NCBI GenBank assembly: GCA_027487905.1
Contig: JAIYCR010000068.1
Span: 1-57,918, forward strand
Direction: 5' to 3'
DNA from: Rubrivivax sp.
Lineage (GTDB): Bacteria > Pseudomonadota > Gammaproteobacteria > Burkholderiales > Burkholderiaceae_C
Length of the DNA: 57,918 bases
This document shows positions 36,937-45,697 of the stretch, one piece after another (the stretch's first letter is position 1; each line of letters begins with the position of its first letter). The position numbers and the translations under genes were made by a program. Under the pieces are notes generated by a model. The model was given only the letters and a program-made list of their open reading frames with translations, searched no databases and was not told the origin of the DNA.

Positions 36937-37920
36937 TCAGGCCAGGCGCACCCGGGGGTCGACCCAGGTGTAGGCGATGTCGATCAGGATGAAGGTGGTG
37001 ATGTAGAGCAGCGAGCCGATGAACACCATCGTGCGCACGATGGCGAAGTCCTGCTTGCTGATCGCGTCGATCACGTAGGCGCCCAGGCCGGGAAGGCCGA
37101 AGAAGCTCTCGAACACCAGGCTGCCCATGAACACGAAGGGCAGGTAGGACCCGGCACTGGTGATGATGGGAATGAGCGCATTGCGCAGCACGTGGCGGTA
37201 GAGCACCACCGTCTCCGACAGGCCCTTGGCCCGCGCGGTGCGAACGTAATCCCGGTTGCGTTCTTCCAGGAAGAGCGCGCGGTAAAGCCGGGCTTCTCCG
37301 CCCAGCCGCGCCAGCAGCGACAGCGCAATGGGCAGCGCCAAGAACTTCACCACGCCGATGCCCGGGGCATGTCCTGAAATGGGCGCGAGCTGCAGCAGCT
37401 TGGAGAAGAGGAACTGCCCCACGATGATGTAGAAGAGGCTGCTGATGGACAGCATGACCACGCACAGCACCACGCCCCAGAAGTCCCATCGGGTGTGGCG
37501 GAACAGCACCAGCAGCAAGGCGAAGGCGGTGCTGGCGAACACCTGCAGCACGAAGATGGGCAGCGCCAGCTGCACGCTCACCACCATGCGCTGCGCGACC
37601 TGGTCGCCGATGTTGCCGGCGCTCTCGCCATCGGCCCGGCCGAAGTCGAGCTTGAAGAGCGACACCGAGCGCTCGTAGAAGATGGTTTCGGTGAAGCGCT
37701 CGCTGCCCTGCCCGGCGGCGTTGAAATAGAGCGGCTTGTCGTAGCCGCGCTCGGCCTTCCACTTGTCGATGAGCTCCTGCGTCACCCGCTTGCCGCCAAT
37801 GTTCAGCCGGGCCATGTCGTCCGGCGTGTTCACGGTGAAGAAGAGCACGAAGGTGGCCAGGTTCACGCCCAGCAGCACCAGCAGGCCGTAGCCGATTCGG
37901 CGCAGCACGATGCCGATCAT
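36937..37920 (-). CDS. yejB: Peptide ABC transporter permease (YejB/DppB-like)
   Basis: A 327-residue permease with about six helices. The N-terminus has IGYGLLVLLGVNLATFVLFF, typical of DppB/YejB. RTARAKGLSETVVLYRHVLRNALIP is the EAA loop that contacts the ATPase, and the C-terminus ends VDPRVRLA. A periplasmic loop after helix 1 (residues 30-100) includes NIGGKRVTQELIDKWKAERG. The ATG overlaps the stop of the binding-protein gene (ATGA), so these two are coupled. Confidence 0.93.
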   Translation of the reverse strand: MIGIVLRRIGYGLLVLLGVNLATFVLFFTVNTPDDMARLNIGGKRVTQELIDKWKAERGYDKPLYFNAAGQGSERFTETIFYERSVSLFKLDFGRADGESAGNIGDQVAQRMVVSVQLALPIFVLQVFASTAFALLLVLFRHTRWDFWGVVLCVVMLSISSLFYIIVGQFLFSKLLQLAPISGHAPGIGVVKFLALPIALSLLARLGGEARLYRALFLEERNRDYVRTARAKGLSETVVLYRHVLRNALIPIITSAGSYLPFVFMGSLVFESFFGLPGLGAYVIDAISKQDFAIVRTMVFIGSLLYITTFILIDIAYTWVDPRVRLA

Positions 37921-40142
37921 CGGGCGCCCTCCCCGGCCACGGCCGGCTCGCCGCGGCCGTCTAATCGTTCACGCTGGCGGAAACTTCGAATGGCGAAGGC
38001 CACGACGCCGGCCAGTGCCAGGAGCCCCAGCAGCACCGGCCACCACACCGGCCGGTTCCACTCGGCCTGGCGCTTCACCCGCTCGGCCACGTCCAGCCGC
38101 ATGTAGCGGCCGGTGTCGCGCAGCATCACCGTGGGCCGCGCGTTGTGCAGCCAGGGCTGCACCGCCGCGGACGCATAGGGGAAGTAGCCGAAGGACCACG
38201 GCGCGTCCTGCTGGAGGATCTGCACCATGCGGTCGATGGTGGCCTGCTTCTGCGCGCCGTCGTCCAGCAGCTTGAGCCGGGCGAACAGCCGGTCGAATTC
38301 GGGGTTGGCGTAGTTGGCGGTGTTCTCGCCGTCCGAGGCGCTCTTGCCGTTGGGGCCGTAGAGCAGGAAGAGGAAATTCTCCGCGTCGGGGTAGTCCGCG
38401 AGCCAGCCCAGCCAGAAGACCTGGTGCTTGCCCTTGCGCACCTTGTCCTGGAACTGGTTGTTATCGGTGGCGCGCACCTCCAGCTGCACGCCCAGCTTGG
38501 CGAACTGCTTGACCACCCAGTCGATGCTCGACCGCGACTCGGCCGTCGGGATGGCGTAGTAGTCGTAATTGATGACCAGCGGCCGCCCGGTGGCGGCGTC
38601 GCGGCCGTTGGGGTAGCCGGCCTCGGCCAGCAGGCGGCGTGCGTCGTCGATGGGCCGGCGCAGCAGGCGGTCGCCCTCGCGGCGGTGGGTGACGGGGTTG
38701 AGGTCGTCGGGCGTTCCGTGGCGCGAGCCGAACAGGCCCGCGGGCAGCGGCCCCATCGCCACCTCGCCCGCGCTCTTGGGGAAGATGCGGCTGTACTCCT
38801 CCCAGTCGATGGCGATGGACAGGGCCTGTCGCAGCTTGCGGTTGCGCTCGGCCTGCTCGGGCGTGCTGCCCTGGCCGACCACCGGGTCGAGCATGTTGAA
38901 GCCGATGATCCACGACGAGATCTCGGTGCTGCGGTCGAAGCGGAAGCCGCGCTCGGTGTAGAGCGAGCGCGTCTCCTCGCTGTCCTGCATCTCCACCCGG
39001 TAGGGCATGCCGGTGTCGGTGCGCTCGAAGACCTCGATGTCGTAGTAGCCCTGGCGGAACTTGCTCTTCATCGGCACCGACTCCTTGTCGATGGTGAAGA
39101 CCATGCGGTCGATGAAGGGCGTGGGCTTGCCGCAGTCGTCGAGCAGGCCGGCCTCGCGATCGCCCGGCATGCCCTCGCACGGGAAGGGCTCGCCGCGGTA
39201 GTTCGGGTTGCGCTCCATCACGTGGCGGCGATCCTGGATGGATTCCACCAGCCGGTAGGGCCCGGTGCCCACCGGCCAGCTGTCCAGAGTCAGGCCGGCG
39301 GCAGCGAAGCCGGGCTGCGCATAGAAGGCGTCGGCCTCCCACGGAATGGGCGCGAGGAAGGTCATGGACATCCAGTAGCTCCACTGCGGGTACTTGCCGT
39401 GGATGCGGATGCGCAGCAGGTGCGGGTCGGGCGCGCTGGCGCCGGCCAGCGGCCACTGGCGGAAGTCGAGGAAGGGCTTGTCCAGCGAGTCCGCGGCCAG
39501 GCCCTTGCGCAGCTTGGCGTCCTCGGACTTGACCAGCGCCATGTAGTCCTTCAGGCCCACCACGTACTCGCTGAAGATGCCCGAGATGGGCGTGGTGATG
39601 CGCGTGGTGGCGTGGCGCTTGAGGGTGTAGACGAAATCCTCGGCGGTGAGCTCGCGGGTGCCGGTGTGCTCGAAGTCGAGCGGCCGGCGGCGCGCGCCCA
39701 GCTCGCCTGGCTTCATCGCGTGGTAGCGGTGGCGGCCGGCCTCGTCGAGCGCGAAGGCCGGGTGCGGCTCGAAGCGCACGCCGCGGCGGATGGGGATGTC
39801 ATAGACGCTTTCGGCCACCAGCGCGCCATCGGCATCGGGCGGCAGCTCGCGCCCGGCGGCATCCAGGTAGCGCGGCACCACCACCTCGGTGGCGGTCTTG
39901 GGCACCAGCGTGAAGGGCCGCTTCAGCAGGTGGTAGCCATAGAGCGGCTCGTAGATCTGGTAGGTGAAGGGCGTGTCGTTCGACCAGTAGGAGGCCACCG
40001 GGTCGAGGTGGCGCGGCGAGTTGTCGACCACGCCGGTGAACAGCGTGTTCGTGGCCGCCAGGCCCTCGGGGTGCGGGTTGTTGTTGCAGCCGCAGAGGAA
40101 GAGGAGGGTCGCCAGCCAGGGCGCCAGACGTCGAAAGACCAT
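37917..40142 (-). CDS. yejA: Peptide-binding lipoprotein of the Yej-type transporter, with C-terminal membrane anchor
   Basis: A 741-residue extracytoplasmic solute-binding protein (SBP family 5). I chose the ATG at 40142 because it opens a lipoprotein signal, MVFRRLAPWLATLLFLCGC, with a lipobox around LCGC; the frame is open 17 codons further up. The SBP fold is shown by ELTAEDFVYTLKRH, DSWPVGTGPYRLVE, NPNYRGEPFPCEG, LRQALSIAIDWEEY and WLGWLADYPDAENFLF. Near the end, about 696-717, is a transmembrane helix (WWPVLLGLLALAGVVAFAI) followed by RSFRQRERL and a hydrophilic tail. A lipid anchor plus a C-terminal helix is unusual. The gene follows ldcA by 69 bp and overlaps yejB. Confidence 0.88.
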   Translation of the reverse strand: MVFRRLAPWLATLLFLCGCNNNPHPEGLAATNTLFTGVVDNSPRHLDPVASYWSNDTPFTYQIYEPLYGYHLLKRPFTLVPKTATEVVVPRYLDAAGRELPPDADGALVAESVYDIPIRRGVRFEPHPAFALDEAGRHRYHAMKPGELGARRRPLDFEHTGTRELTAEDFVYTLKRHATTRITTPISGIFSEYVVGLKDYMALVKSEDAKLRKGLAADSLDKPFLDFRQWPLAGASAPDPHLLRIRIHGKYPQWSYWMSMTFLAPIPWEADAFYAQPGFAAAGLTLDSWPVGTGPYRLVESIQDRRHVMERNPNYRGEPFPCEGMPGDREAGLLDDCGKPTPFIDRMVFTIDKESVPMKSKFRQGYYDIEVFERTDTGMPYRVEMQDSEETRSLYTERGFRFDRSTEISSWIIGFNMLDPVVGQGSTPEQAERNRKLRQALSIAIDWEEYSRIFPKSAGEVAMGPLPAGLFGSRHGTPDDLNPVTHRREGDRLLRRPIDDARRLLAEAGYPNGRDAATGRPLVINYDYYAIPTAESRSSIDWVVKQFAKLGVQLEVRATDNNQFQDKVRKGKHQVFWLGWLADYPDAENFLFLLYGPNGKSASDGENTANYANPEFDRLFARLKLLDDGAQKQATIDRMVQILQQDAPWSFGYFPYASAAVQPWLHNARPTVMLRDTGRYMRLDVAERVKRQAEWNRPVWWPVLLGLLALAGVVAFAIRSFRQRERLDGRGEPAVAGEGAR

Positions 40143-40211
40143 CGCCGAAGTGTGCCTTGCCTGCCCAGCGCCGCGGCCGGGAGGCATCCCCAATGGCGGG
40201 CAGGCGGCGCT

Positions 40212-41174
40212 TCAGCCCCAGGCGACCAGCGCGTCGCGGCCCTGCACCACCAGGTTCACCCGCCGCCCCACCGGCAGCATCACCTTGGTGCGCACATGGC
40301 CGAAGGGCAGGCCGCTGAGCAAGGGCGTGGCGGTGACGCTGCGCAGGTGGTCGAAGGCGCTTCGCAGTCCGTAGCCATGGTCCAGCGGCGAGGGCTTCCA
40401 GCCATCGAAGCTGCCCAGCAGCACCGCCTGCTGAGCGTCGAGCACGCCGGCCTGGTGCAGCTGCAGCAGGCCCCGCTCGATGCGGTAGGGGTGCTCGTTC
40501 ACATCCTCGAGGAACAGGATGCCGCCGCGCGTCACCCGCTTGGCCGGCCAGTGCGGCGTGCCCAGCAGGCTGAGCAGCACGGTGAGGTTGCCGCCCCACA
40601 GCACGCCGCGGCGCTCCAGCCCGTCCAGGCCGGCGTCGGTGCGAAAGCCGATGGCCTCCAGGCGCCCGTCCATCGCTTCGGCGAAGACCTCCCGGGTGAT
40701 GTCGTCCACCGCCTCGTCGTCGGTGCCCTCACGGCCGAAGTCGTCGGCGGCCATCGGGCCGGCCCAGGCCCGCGCCGTGGCCGCGGGCGCGTGGGCGAGC
40801 AGGCCGGTGTGCAGGCTCGTCATGTCGCTGTAGCCCACCCAGCGCGTGCCGCGTTCCACGCTGCGCGCCAGGCGCTGCCAGTCGATGCGGTCGAGCAGCC
40901 GGGTGAGGCCGTAGCCCCCGCGGCTGGCCAGCGCCACCGACGGCGCCGCATCGGCGACGCGGTGCAGCGCCTGCAGCCGCTCGTCGTCGCTGCCGGCGAA
41001 ACGGGCGATGCCGCGGGTGGCCGCTGCATCAAGCGTCACTTGGAAGCCCAGGGTGCCCAGGCGTCGGGCGGCACGGCGCAGCGCCGCGCGGTCGGCCACG
41101 CGGCCGGCGGGGCTGAAGATGTGGAGTTCCGGCTGCGGCGTTGATGCCGCAGTTGGGCTGCGCTTGTCGCTCAC
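40212..41174 (-). CDS. ldcA: LD-carboxypeptidase, peptidase family S66 (LdcA/MccF-like)
   Basis: Serine carboxypeptidase that removes the terminal D-Ala from murein tetrapeptides (LdcA) or cleaves microcin C (MccF). 320 residues from the GTG at 41174, which overlaps the tadA stop (GTGA) and has GAGGTG upstream. ALASRGGYGLTRLLDRIDW is the conserved N-terminal motif, and the nucleophile is Ser116 in VGYSDMTSLH. VLWGGNLTVLLSLLGTP, FLEDVNEHPYRIER (Glu) and GLPFGHV (His) complete the triad regions. Its position before a Yej-type peptide importer suggests it processes what that system brings in. Confidence 0.9.
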   Translation of the reverse strand: MSDKRSPTAASTPQPELHIFSPAGRVADRAALRRAARRLGTLGFQVTLDAAATRGIARFAGSDDERLQALHRVADAAPSVALASRGGYGLTRLLDRIDWQRLARSVERGTRWVGYSDMTSLHTGLLAHAPAATARAWAGPMAADDFGREGTDDEAVDDITREVFAEAMDGRLEAIGFRTDAGLDGLERRGVLWGGNLTVLLSLLGTPHWPAKRVTRGGILFLEDVNEHPYRIERGLLQLHQAGVLDAQQAVLLGSFDGWKPSPLDHGYGLRSAFDHLRSVTATPLLSGLPFGHVRTKVMLPVGRRVNLVVQGRDALVAWG

Positions 41175-41797
41175 GGTGCCACCTCGCCACCGGGCGTGCG
41201 AAAACCCAGGTCGACTTGCAGTTCCTGGGCCTCGCCCGTCGGAATGGCCGCGCCGCCGGGCAGCTCGGGGCCGCGTGCGGCGGCACGTTCGGCAGCGATC
41301 TGCGCCCGGCGTTCGGCGAAGAAGCGGCGCAGCAAGGCGGCCGATTCGCCTGCCATCACACCGCCGCGCACCGCGGTGTGGTGGTTCAGCCGTGGCTCGG
41401 CGAAGAGGTCGAGCACCGAGCCGGCAACGCCGGTCTTGGGATCGGGCGCGGCAAACACCACCCGCCGCAGCCGCGCGTGCATCATGGCCATGGCGCACAT
41501 CGCGCAGGGCTCCAGCGTGACGTAGAGCTCGCAGTCGGTGAGCCGGTAGTTCTCCAGCAGCTGGGCCGCGTGCCGCAGGGCCACCACTTCGGCATGGGCC
41601 GTGGGGTCGTGTGTGGTGATGGGGCGGTTGTAGCCGGTGGCCACCACCTGCGCCACGCCCTCGCGCCGGCGGACGATCACCGCCCCCACCGGCACCTCGC
41701 CGGCCAGCTGCGCGTTCAGCGCCTGGTCCAGGGCCAGGCGCATGCCCCACTGGTCGGCGGCGTCATCGGTCGGGGCTTGGAGGGCGGAGGTCGTCAT
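41171..41797 (-). CDS. tadA: tRNA-specific adenosine deaminase
   Basis: Converts A34 to inosine in the tRNA-Arg(ACG) anticodon. 208 residues from the ATG at 41797. The zinc-site motifs are TAHAEVVALR (His68, Glu70 as proton shuttle) and EPCAMCAMAMMHAR (Cys98, Cys101). GEVPVGAVIV and NHHTAVRGGV are conserved. TadA is usually 160-170 residues; the last 35-40 residues here (AARGPELPGGAAIPTGE and on) form an extra tail. It follows the EamA gene by 29 bp and overlaps ldcA. Confidence 0.93.
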   Translation of the reverse strand: MTTSALQAPTDDAADQWGMRLALDQALNAQLAGEVPVGAVIVRRREGVAQVVATGYNRPITTHDPTAHAEVVALRHAAQLLENYRLTDCELYVTLEPCAMCAMAMMHARLRRVVFAAPDPKTGVAGSVLDLFAEPRLNHHTAVRGGVMAGESAALLRRFFAERRAQIAAERAAARGPELPGGAAIPTGEAQELQVDLGFRTPGGEVAP

Positions 41798-41826
41798 GGC
41801 GCGGAGATTGTCGGCGGCTCGTGCGG

Positions 41827-42762
41827 TCAGCGGCGGGCCCGGTTCATCACCAGCATGCCGCCCACCGCCAAGGCACCGCCGATCATCAGCGGTGCATCCA
41901 GTGACTCGCCCAGCAGCAGCGCCGAGGTGGCCACGCCGAAGACCGGCACCAGGCTGATGTAGGCGGCTGCGCCCCCGGCGCCCAGCGCGGCCACGCCCTC
42001 GAAATACCAGGCATAGGCCAGCACCGTGGAGCCCACCGCCAGAAAGGCCAGGGCCACCCACACCGGGGGCGTGGCCGACAGCGGCGCGGCGAGTGCGGCC
42101 GTGCCTTCGAAGGCCAGCGCCCCCAGCAGCAGCAGCAGGCCGCCGGCGCCCGCCGTGACGGTGGTGGTGGTCAAGGCGGCGATGCCCGCCAGCAGCCGGC
42201 GGGCCATCAGCGTGTAGGCCACCCAGCAGGCCGCGCAGCCGATGAGCAGCCATTCGCCGTGGCCGATGCCGCCCGACCACAGCGTGTCGGGCCGGCCGTC
42301 GGTGAGCACCACCACCGCACCGAGCAGAGCGGCGGCCATGCCCGCCGCAATGGCGCCATTGAAACGCTCGCCGAACCACCACGCGGCGATGAGCGCGGTG
42401 AACACCGGGTTGACCGTGACGATCAGCGCCGCCCGGCCGGCCGGCACCTCCTGCAGCCCGAGCATGAAGAAGAAGGCGTAGCCGAACACCCCCACCGCGC
42501 CGGCCGCCGACAGGCCCAGCCACTGACGGCCGCTGAGTCGCCGCAGGCTGCCCAGCCCGCCCTGCGCCAGGCGGCACCACAGCAGGAAGAGCAGCACCGC
42601 CAGGCCGAAGCGCCAGGCCGAAGAGGCGAGCGGCGGCAGGGACTGCGCGATCACCCGGCCAGCCGGCCAGGAGGCTCCCCAGAGCACCGCCATGCCCAGG
42701 AGCTTGAGGTGGACGAGCCAGCGCGGGGACGCCCCGAGGGAAGCGGAGGAGGTGAGGGACAT
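41827..42762 (-). CDS. EamA/DMT-family transporter
   Basis: A 311-residue inner-membrane protein with two EamA repeats of five helices each. The N-terminus LLGMAVLWGASWPAGRVIA and the second repeat LAFLAVGSTVLAYAWYFEGV are typical. Proteins of this group export metabolites or amino acids; the substrate cannot be inferred. It lies between the PA2778-like gene (55 bp) and tadA (29 bp). GGAGG precedes the ATG. The C-terminus ends GGMLVMNRARR. Confidence 0.9.
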   Translation of the reverse strand: MSLTSSASLGASPRWLVHLKLLGMAVLWGASWPAGRVIAQSLPPLASSAWRFGLAVLLFLLWCRLAQGGLGSLRRLSGRQWLGLSAAGAVGVFGYAFFFMLGLQEVPAGRAALIVTVNPVFTALIAAWWFGERFNGAIAAGMAAALLGAVVVLTDGRPDTLWSGGIGHGEWLLIGCAACWVAYTLMARRLLAGIAALTTTTVTAGAGGLLLLLGALAFEGTAALAAPLSATPPVWVALAFLAVGSTVLAYAWYFEGVAALGAGGAAAYISLVPVFGVATSALLLGESLDAPLMIGGALAVGGMLVMNRARR

Positions 42763-42817
42763 GGAGGGAGTGTCGCCCGGCCAGGCGGGTGGTCAGCCGG
42801 GTGGGTCAACGGTTGGG

Positions 42818-43852
42818 TCAGCGGCGGGATGGACGCGCGGCGCCCGGGACGTCCCCTCCACCGATGCCATCGCCGACGCCCTCGCCGCCGTTGCCGGCCG
42901 CGCCTTCGAGCGTGGCCAGCACCGCCCGGGCGTCGGCCTGCCACGCGGCGTTCGCAGGCCAGGCGGCCACGCGAACCGCCTGCAGCGCCGCCTCGCGCGC
43001 GGGCGCCAGGCGCCCCAGCCCTTGCAGCGTCAGGGCCAGGTTGATCCAGCCGGGGGCGCTTTGCGGATGCCGCTGCACCACCTGCTCGAAGGCCGCTGCC
43101 GCTTCAGCAGGCTGGCCTTGCGCGTGCAGCGTGTTGCCCAGCCCCAGACCCATCAGCTGGGACTGTGGCCAGCGCTGCAGCCCGCCCCGGTAGGCCAGCA
43201 CGGCCTGCGTGGGCGGCGCCGCACGCTCGAAGCCCAGCAGCGCCTGTTCGGCATCGGCCTGCGAAGCGCCGTGCGGCAAGCGGCCCGGCGCGAGCGCCAT
43301 GAAGCCCCAGCGCCCGCTGCGCGCCCAGGTCCGGTCGAAGGTGGCCAGGCTCAGCGCCAGCAGCCGGGAGCTGCCGCTGCGCAACAGCACCTCGCCGGCG
43401 GGCAGGTCGTAGCCCACCACCACCGCGTAGTGCCACAGCGGCAGCCATCCGAGGCCCAGGTTCTGCAGCAGCACCACCGGCTCGCCGGCGGCCACTTCGC
43501 GCAGCAGCAGCGCCAGCGACGGCGCGACGCGGCAGGCCACGCGCCCGTGGCGACGGGCGCCGGCCAGCATCTCCAGCTGCAGGCTGCCCTGGCGCGATGG
43601 CAGGAACACGGCCTCGGTCAGCGCCTGGGGAAGCACGTGCACGCCGGAGGCGCCCAGCGCCGTGGCCAGCGCCGCCGGTCCGCACTGGAAATCCAGCTGG
43701 GCGAAGAAGGGCGGATGCTCGAGCAGCACCCGCGGCGGCAGCGCGGGCTCCATCGCCAGCGCCTCCCGTTCGCCTGGCGTCAGGCTGGCACAAGCGCCGC
43801 CAAGCGCGGAGGCACCGGCCAGCGCCAGCCAGGCGCGGCGGCGAAGGGCCAT
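42818..43852 (-). CDS. PA2778-family cysteine peptidase (C39-like with TPR)
   Basis: A 344-residue secreted or lipid-anchored protein. The N-terminal signal region is followed by a C39-like peptidase domain: PPFFAQLDFQCGPAALATAL with Cys57 as candidate nucleophile, a Gln just before it, and LWHYAVVVGYD with the candidate His. A second half has tetratricopeptide-type helices (LGLGNTLHAQGQPAEAAAAF, HPQSAPGWINLALTLQGLG). GGACASLT near residue 20 could be a lipobox. The family pairs with PA2779-type proteins, as here; the stop of that gene overlaps this start (TGATG). Substrate unknown. Confidence 0.85.
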   Translation of the reverse strand: MALRRRAWLALAGASALGGACASLTPGEREALAMEPALPPRVLLEHPPFFAQLDFQCGPAALATALGASGVHVLPQALTEAVFLPSRQGSLQLEMLAGARRHGRVACRVAPSLALLLREVAAGEPVVLLQNLGLGWLPLWHYAVVVGYDLPAGEVLLRSGSSRLLALSLATFDRTWARSGRWGFMALAPGRLPHGASQADAEQALLGFERAAPPTQAVLAYRGGLQRWPQSQLMGLGLGNTLHAQGQPAEAAAAFEQVVQRHPQSAPGWINLALTLQGLGRLAPAREAALQAVRVAAWPANAAWQADARAVLATLEGAAGNGGEGVGDGIGGGDVPGAARPSRR

Positions 43853-44328
43853 CAGCGGATCGCGCGGGTGAAGGGAAAGATCTTGGTGAAGCCCAGGATG
43901 TCGGTGATCAGCAGCAGCACGAAGACGAAGAGCAGGGTGCCGATGATCTCGCTGGCACCGGCCGGCGCGTGGTCGATGCGCGCGGCCAGCTCGAGGGCCT
44001 CCTCGTCGGTGAGCGCGGCCACCCGCTCGCGCGCCCGCTCGGCGCTCAGGCCCCGGTCGGCCAGCGCCTGCGCCACCTCGCTGCGGTCCAGTGCGGCCAG
44101 CAGGCTCACACGGGCGTCCTCGCCGGTCCGCGCGCTCTGGGCTTGGGTCTCGGCTTGGGTCTGGGCCTGGGCCGCGCGCTCGGTGCTGATGAGCGTGGGC
44201 GCCTGCGCCGTGGTCTGCGGCTGTGCCCAGGCCGGTGCGATGAGCGCGGCGGAGAGCGTCGCGCAGATCAGGCGGCGGGCAGTGCGGCGAAGGCCGCCGG
44301 CGGCGGATGGGGCGGGTGCGTTGTTCAT
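43852..44328 (-). CDS. PA2779-family membrane protein
   Basis: A 158-residue protein from the ATG at 44328, which has AGGAG upstream. A signal segment (LICATLSAALIAPAWAQ) is followed by a Gln/Ala/Thr-rich stretch (AQAQTQAETQAQSA), a helical region with LAALDRSEVAQALADRGLSA and ALTDEEALELAARID, and a C-terminal transmembrane helix (IIGTLLFVFVLLLITDILG) with FTKIFPFTRAIR. This order is characteristic of PA2779 proteins. It is coupled to the PA2778-type peptidase, and the pair may act together in the envelope. Function unknown. Confidence 0.85.
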   Translation of the reverse strand: MNNAPAPSAAGGLRRTARRLICATLSAALIAPAWAQPQTTAQAPTLISTERAAQAQTQAETQAQSARTGEDARVSLLAALDRSEVAQALADRGLSAERARERVAALTDEEALELAARIDHAPAGASEIIGTLLFVFVLLLITDILGFTKIFPFTRAIR

Positions 44329-44468
44329 GGGGGTGTGCTCCTGGAGGCCTCGGGCTGTGGAAGCCGGGGGGTGTGGAAACCGGGGAATGGAAAAACCGGG
44401 CGGTGCCGCGCCACCGGGCACGGCGGGCCGCTCGATGCTAGCCGCGCCACGGCTGCTAACCTCCCCGG

Positions 44469-45695
44469 ATGAGTCCTTTCTGGGTGGTGATGCTGCTGAC
44501 CCTGCTGCTGGGTCTGCAGCCGGTCACGACCGATCTTTACCTTCCGGCCCTGCCGTCCATCGGTCGGGCCTTCGATGCTCCCGTGGCCTCGGTGCAGCTG
44601 ACGCTGTCCGCCTTGATCATGGCCTTCGGATTCGGGCAACTGGCGTGCGGGCCGCTGTCCGATCGCTTCGGGCGCAAGCCGGTGCTGATCGGGGGCCTGG
44701 CGCTCTACACCGTGGCCAGCCTGGCCAGCCTGTCGGCCGGCAGCATCGAGTGGCTGGTCGGCTGGCGTGCGCTGCAGGGGCTGGCCATGGCCGCCGCCAT
44801 CACCTGTGGCCGCTCCATCGTGCGCGACCTCTACGAGCCGCAGGATGGCGCCCGGGTGCTGTCGCGCGCGCTCAGCGGCCTGGGGGTGATTGCCATGCTG
44901 TCGCCCTTCATCGGCGGCGGCCTGGCGCAGTGGGTGTCCTGGCGGGCGCCCTTCGCCGCCATCACCGTGTTCGGCGCGCTGGCGCTGACCGCCGTGCTGC
45001 TGCGCTACGAGGAAACCGTGCCGCGCCGCAACCCGGACGCCACCCGGCTGGGCCCGCTGCTGCGCAACGGACGCAGCATCGCCTCGAACCCCACCTTCCG
45101 TGCCTGGACGCTGCTGCTGATGAACACCTACGGCGGCCTCTTCCTGATGCTGGCCGCCTCGTCCTTCGTCTACATCGACGTGCTGGGCCTGAGCAAGCTG
45201 CAGTACAGCTTCTTCCTGGCCACCAACTCCATGGCCTACCTGGCCGGAACCTTCCTGTGCCGGCGCCTGCTGCGCGGCGGCGGGCTGAGGCGGGCCGTGC
45301 GCTTTGGCGGCGCGCTGAGCGCCACCGGCGGGCTGGGCATGCTGGCGCTGGCGCTGGCCGGCGTGCAGTCGCCCTGGGCCATCGCCCTGCCGCACCTGCT
45401 CTACGCGCTGGGCCATGGCGTGCACCAGCCCTGCGGACAGGCGGGCGCGGTGGGCCCCTTCCCGGACAAGGCCGGCACCGCGGCGGCGCTGTCGGGTTTC
45501 CTGATGATGGTGGTGGCCTTCGCCGTCGGCTTGTGGGTGGGGCAGGCGCTGGACGGCACGGTGATGCCGCTGGCGCTGGGCATGGCCTTCTTCGGCTGCG
45601 CCGTGGCCCTGACGGCCTTCACGCTGGTGCAGCGCCACGGCGAGCCGCCGCGGGCGGTGCCGCCGGTGGCCGTGGCGCCGGGCGCCCCGGGCTGA
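44469..45695 (+). CDS. MFS transporter, Bcr/CflA drug-efflux type
   Basis: A 408-residue inner-membrane protein with 12 predicted helices. PVTTDLYLPALPSIGRAFDA in helix 1 is the Bcr/CflA signature; GPLSDRFGRKPVLIGGLALY is the MFS loop 2-3 motif, and RALQGLAMAAAITCGRSIVRD follows. Likely a proton-driven exporter of a drug or metabolite. It is divergent from the PA2779 gene (140 bp apart) and ends 2 bp before miaA, so it may be the first gene of a short operon. No clear promoter seen. Confidence 0.9.
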   Translation: MSPFWVVMLLTLLLGLQPVTTDLYLPALPSIGRAFDAPVASVQLTLSALIMAFGFGQLACGPLSDRFGRKPVLIGGLALYTVASLASLSAGSIEWLVGWRALQGLAMAAAITCGRSIVRDLYEPQDGARVLSRALSGLGVIAMLSPFIGGGLAQWVSWRAPFAAITVFGALALTAVLLRYEETVPRRNPDATRLGPLLRNGRSIASNPTFRAWTLLLMNTYGGLFLMLAASSFVYIDVLGLSKLQYSFFLATNSMAYLAGTFLCRRLLRGGGLRRAVRFGGALSATGGLGMLALALAGVQSPWAIALPHLLYALGHGVHQPCGQAGAVGPFPDKAGTAAALSGFLMMVVAFAVGLWVGQALDGTVMPLALGMAFFGCAVALTAFTLVQRHGEPPRAVPPVAVAPGAPG

Positions 45696-45697
45696 CG

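Noticed and set aside
38145-41144. A 999-codon open frame opposite the Yej binding protein and ldcA
   Set aside because: Antisense shadow of two clear genes; composition is unlike any protein family.
42692-45697. Long upstream extension of the miaA frame
   Set aside because: Only the part from 45698 is like MiaA; the rest is antisense to, or out of frame with, recognised genes.
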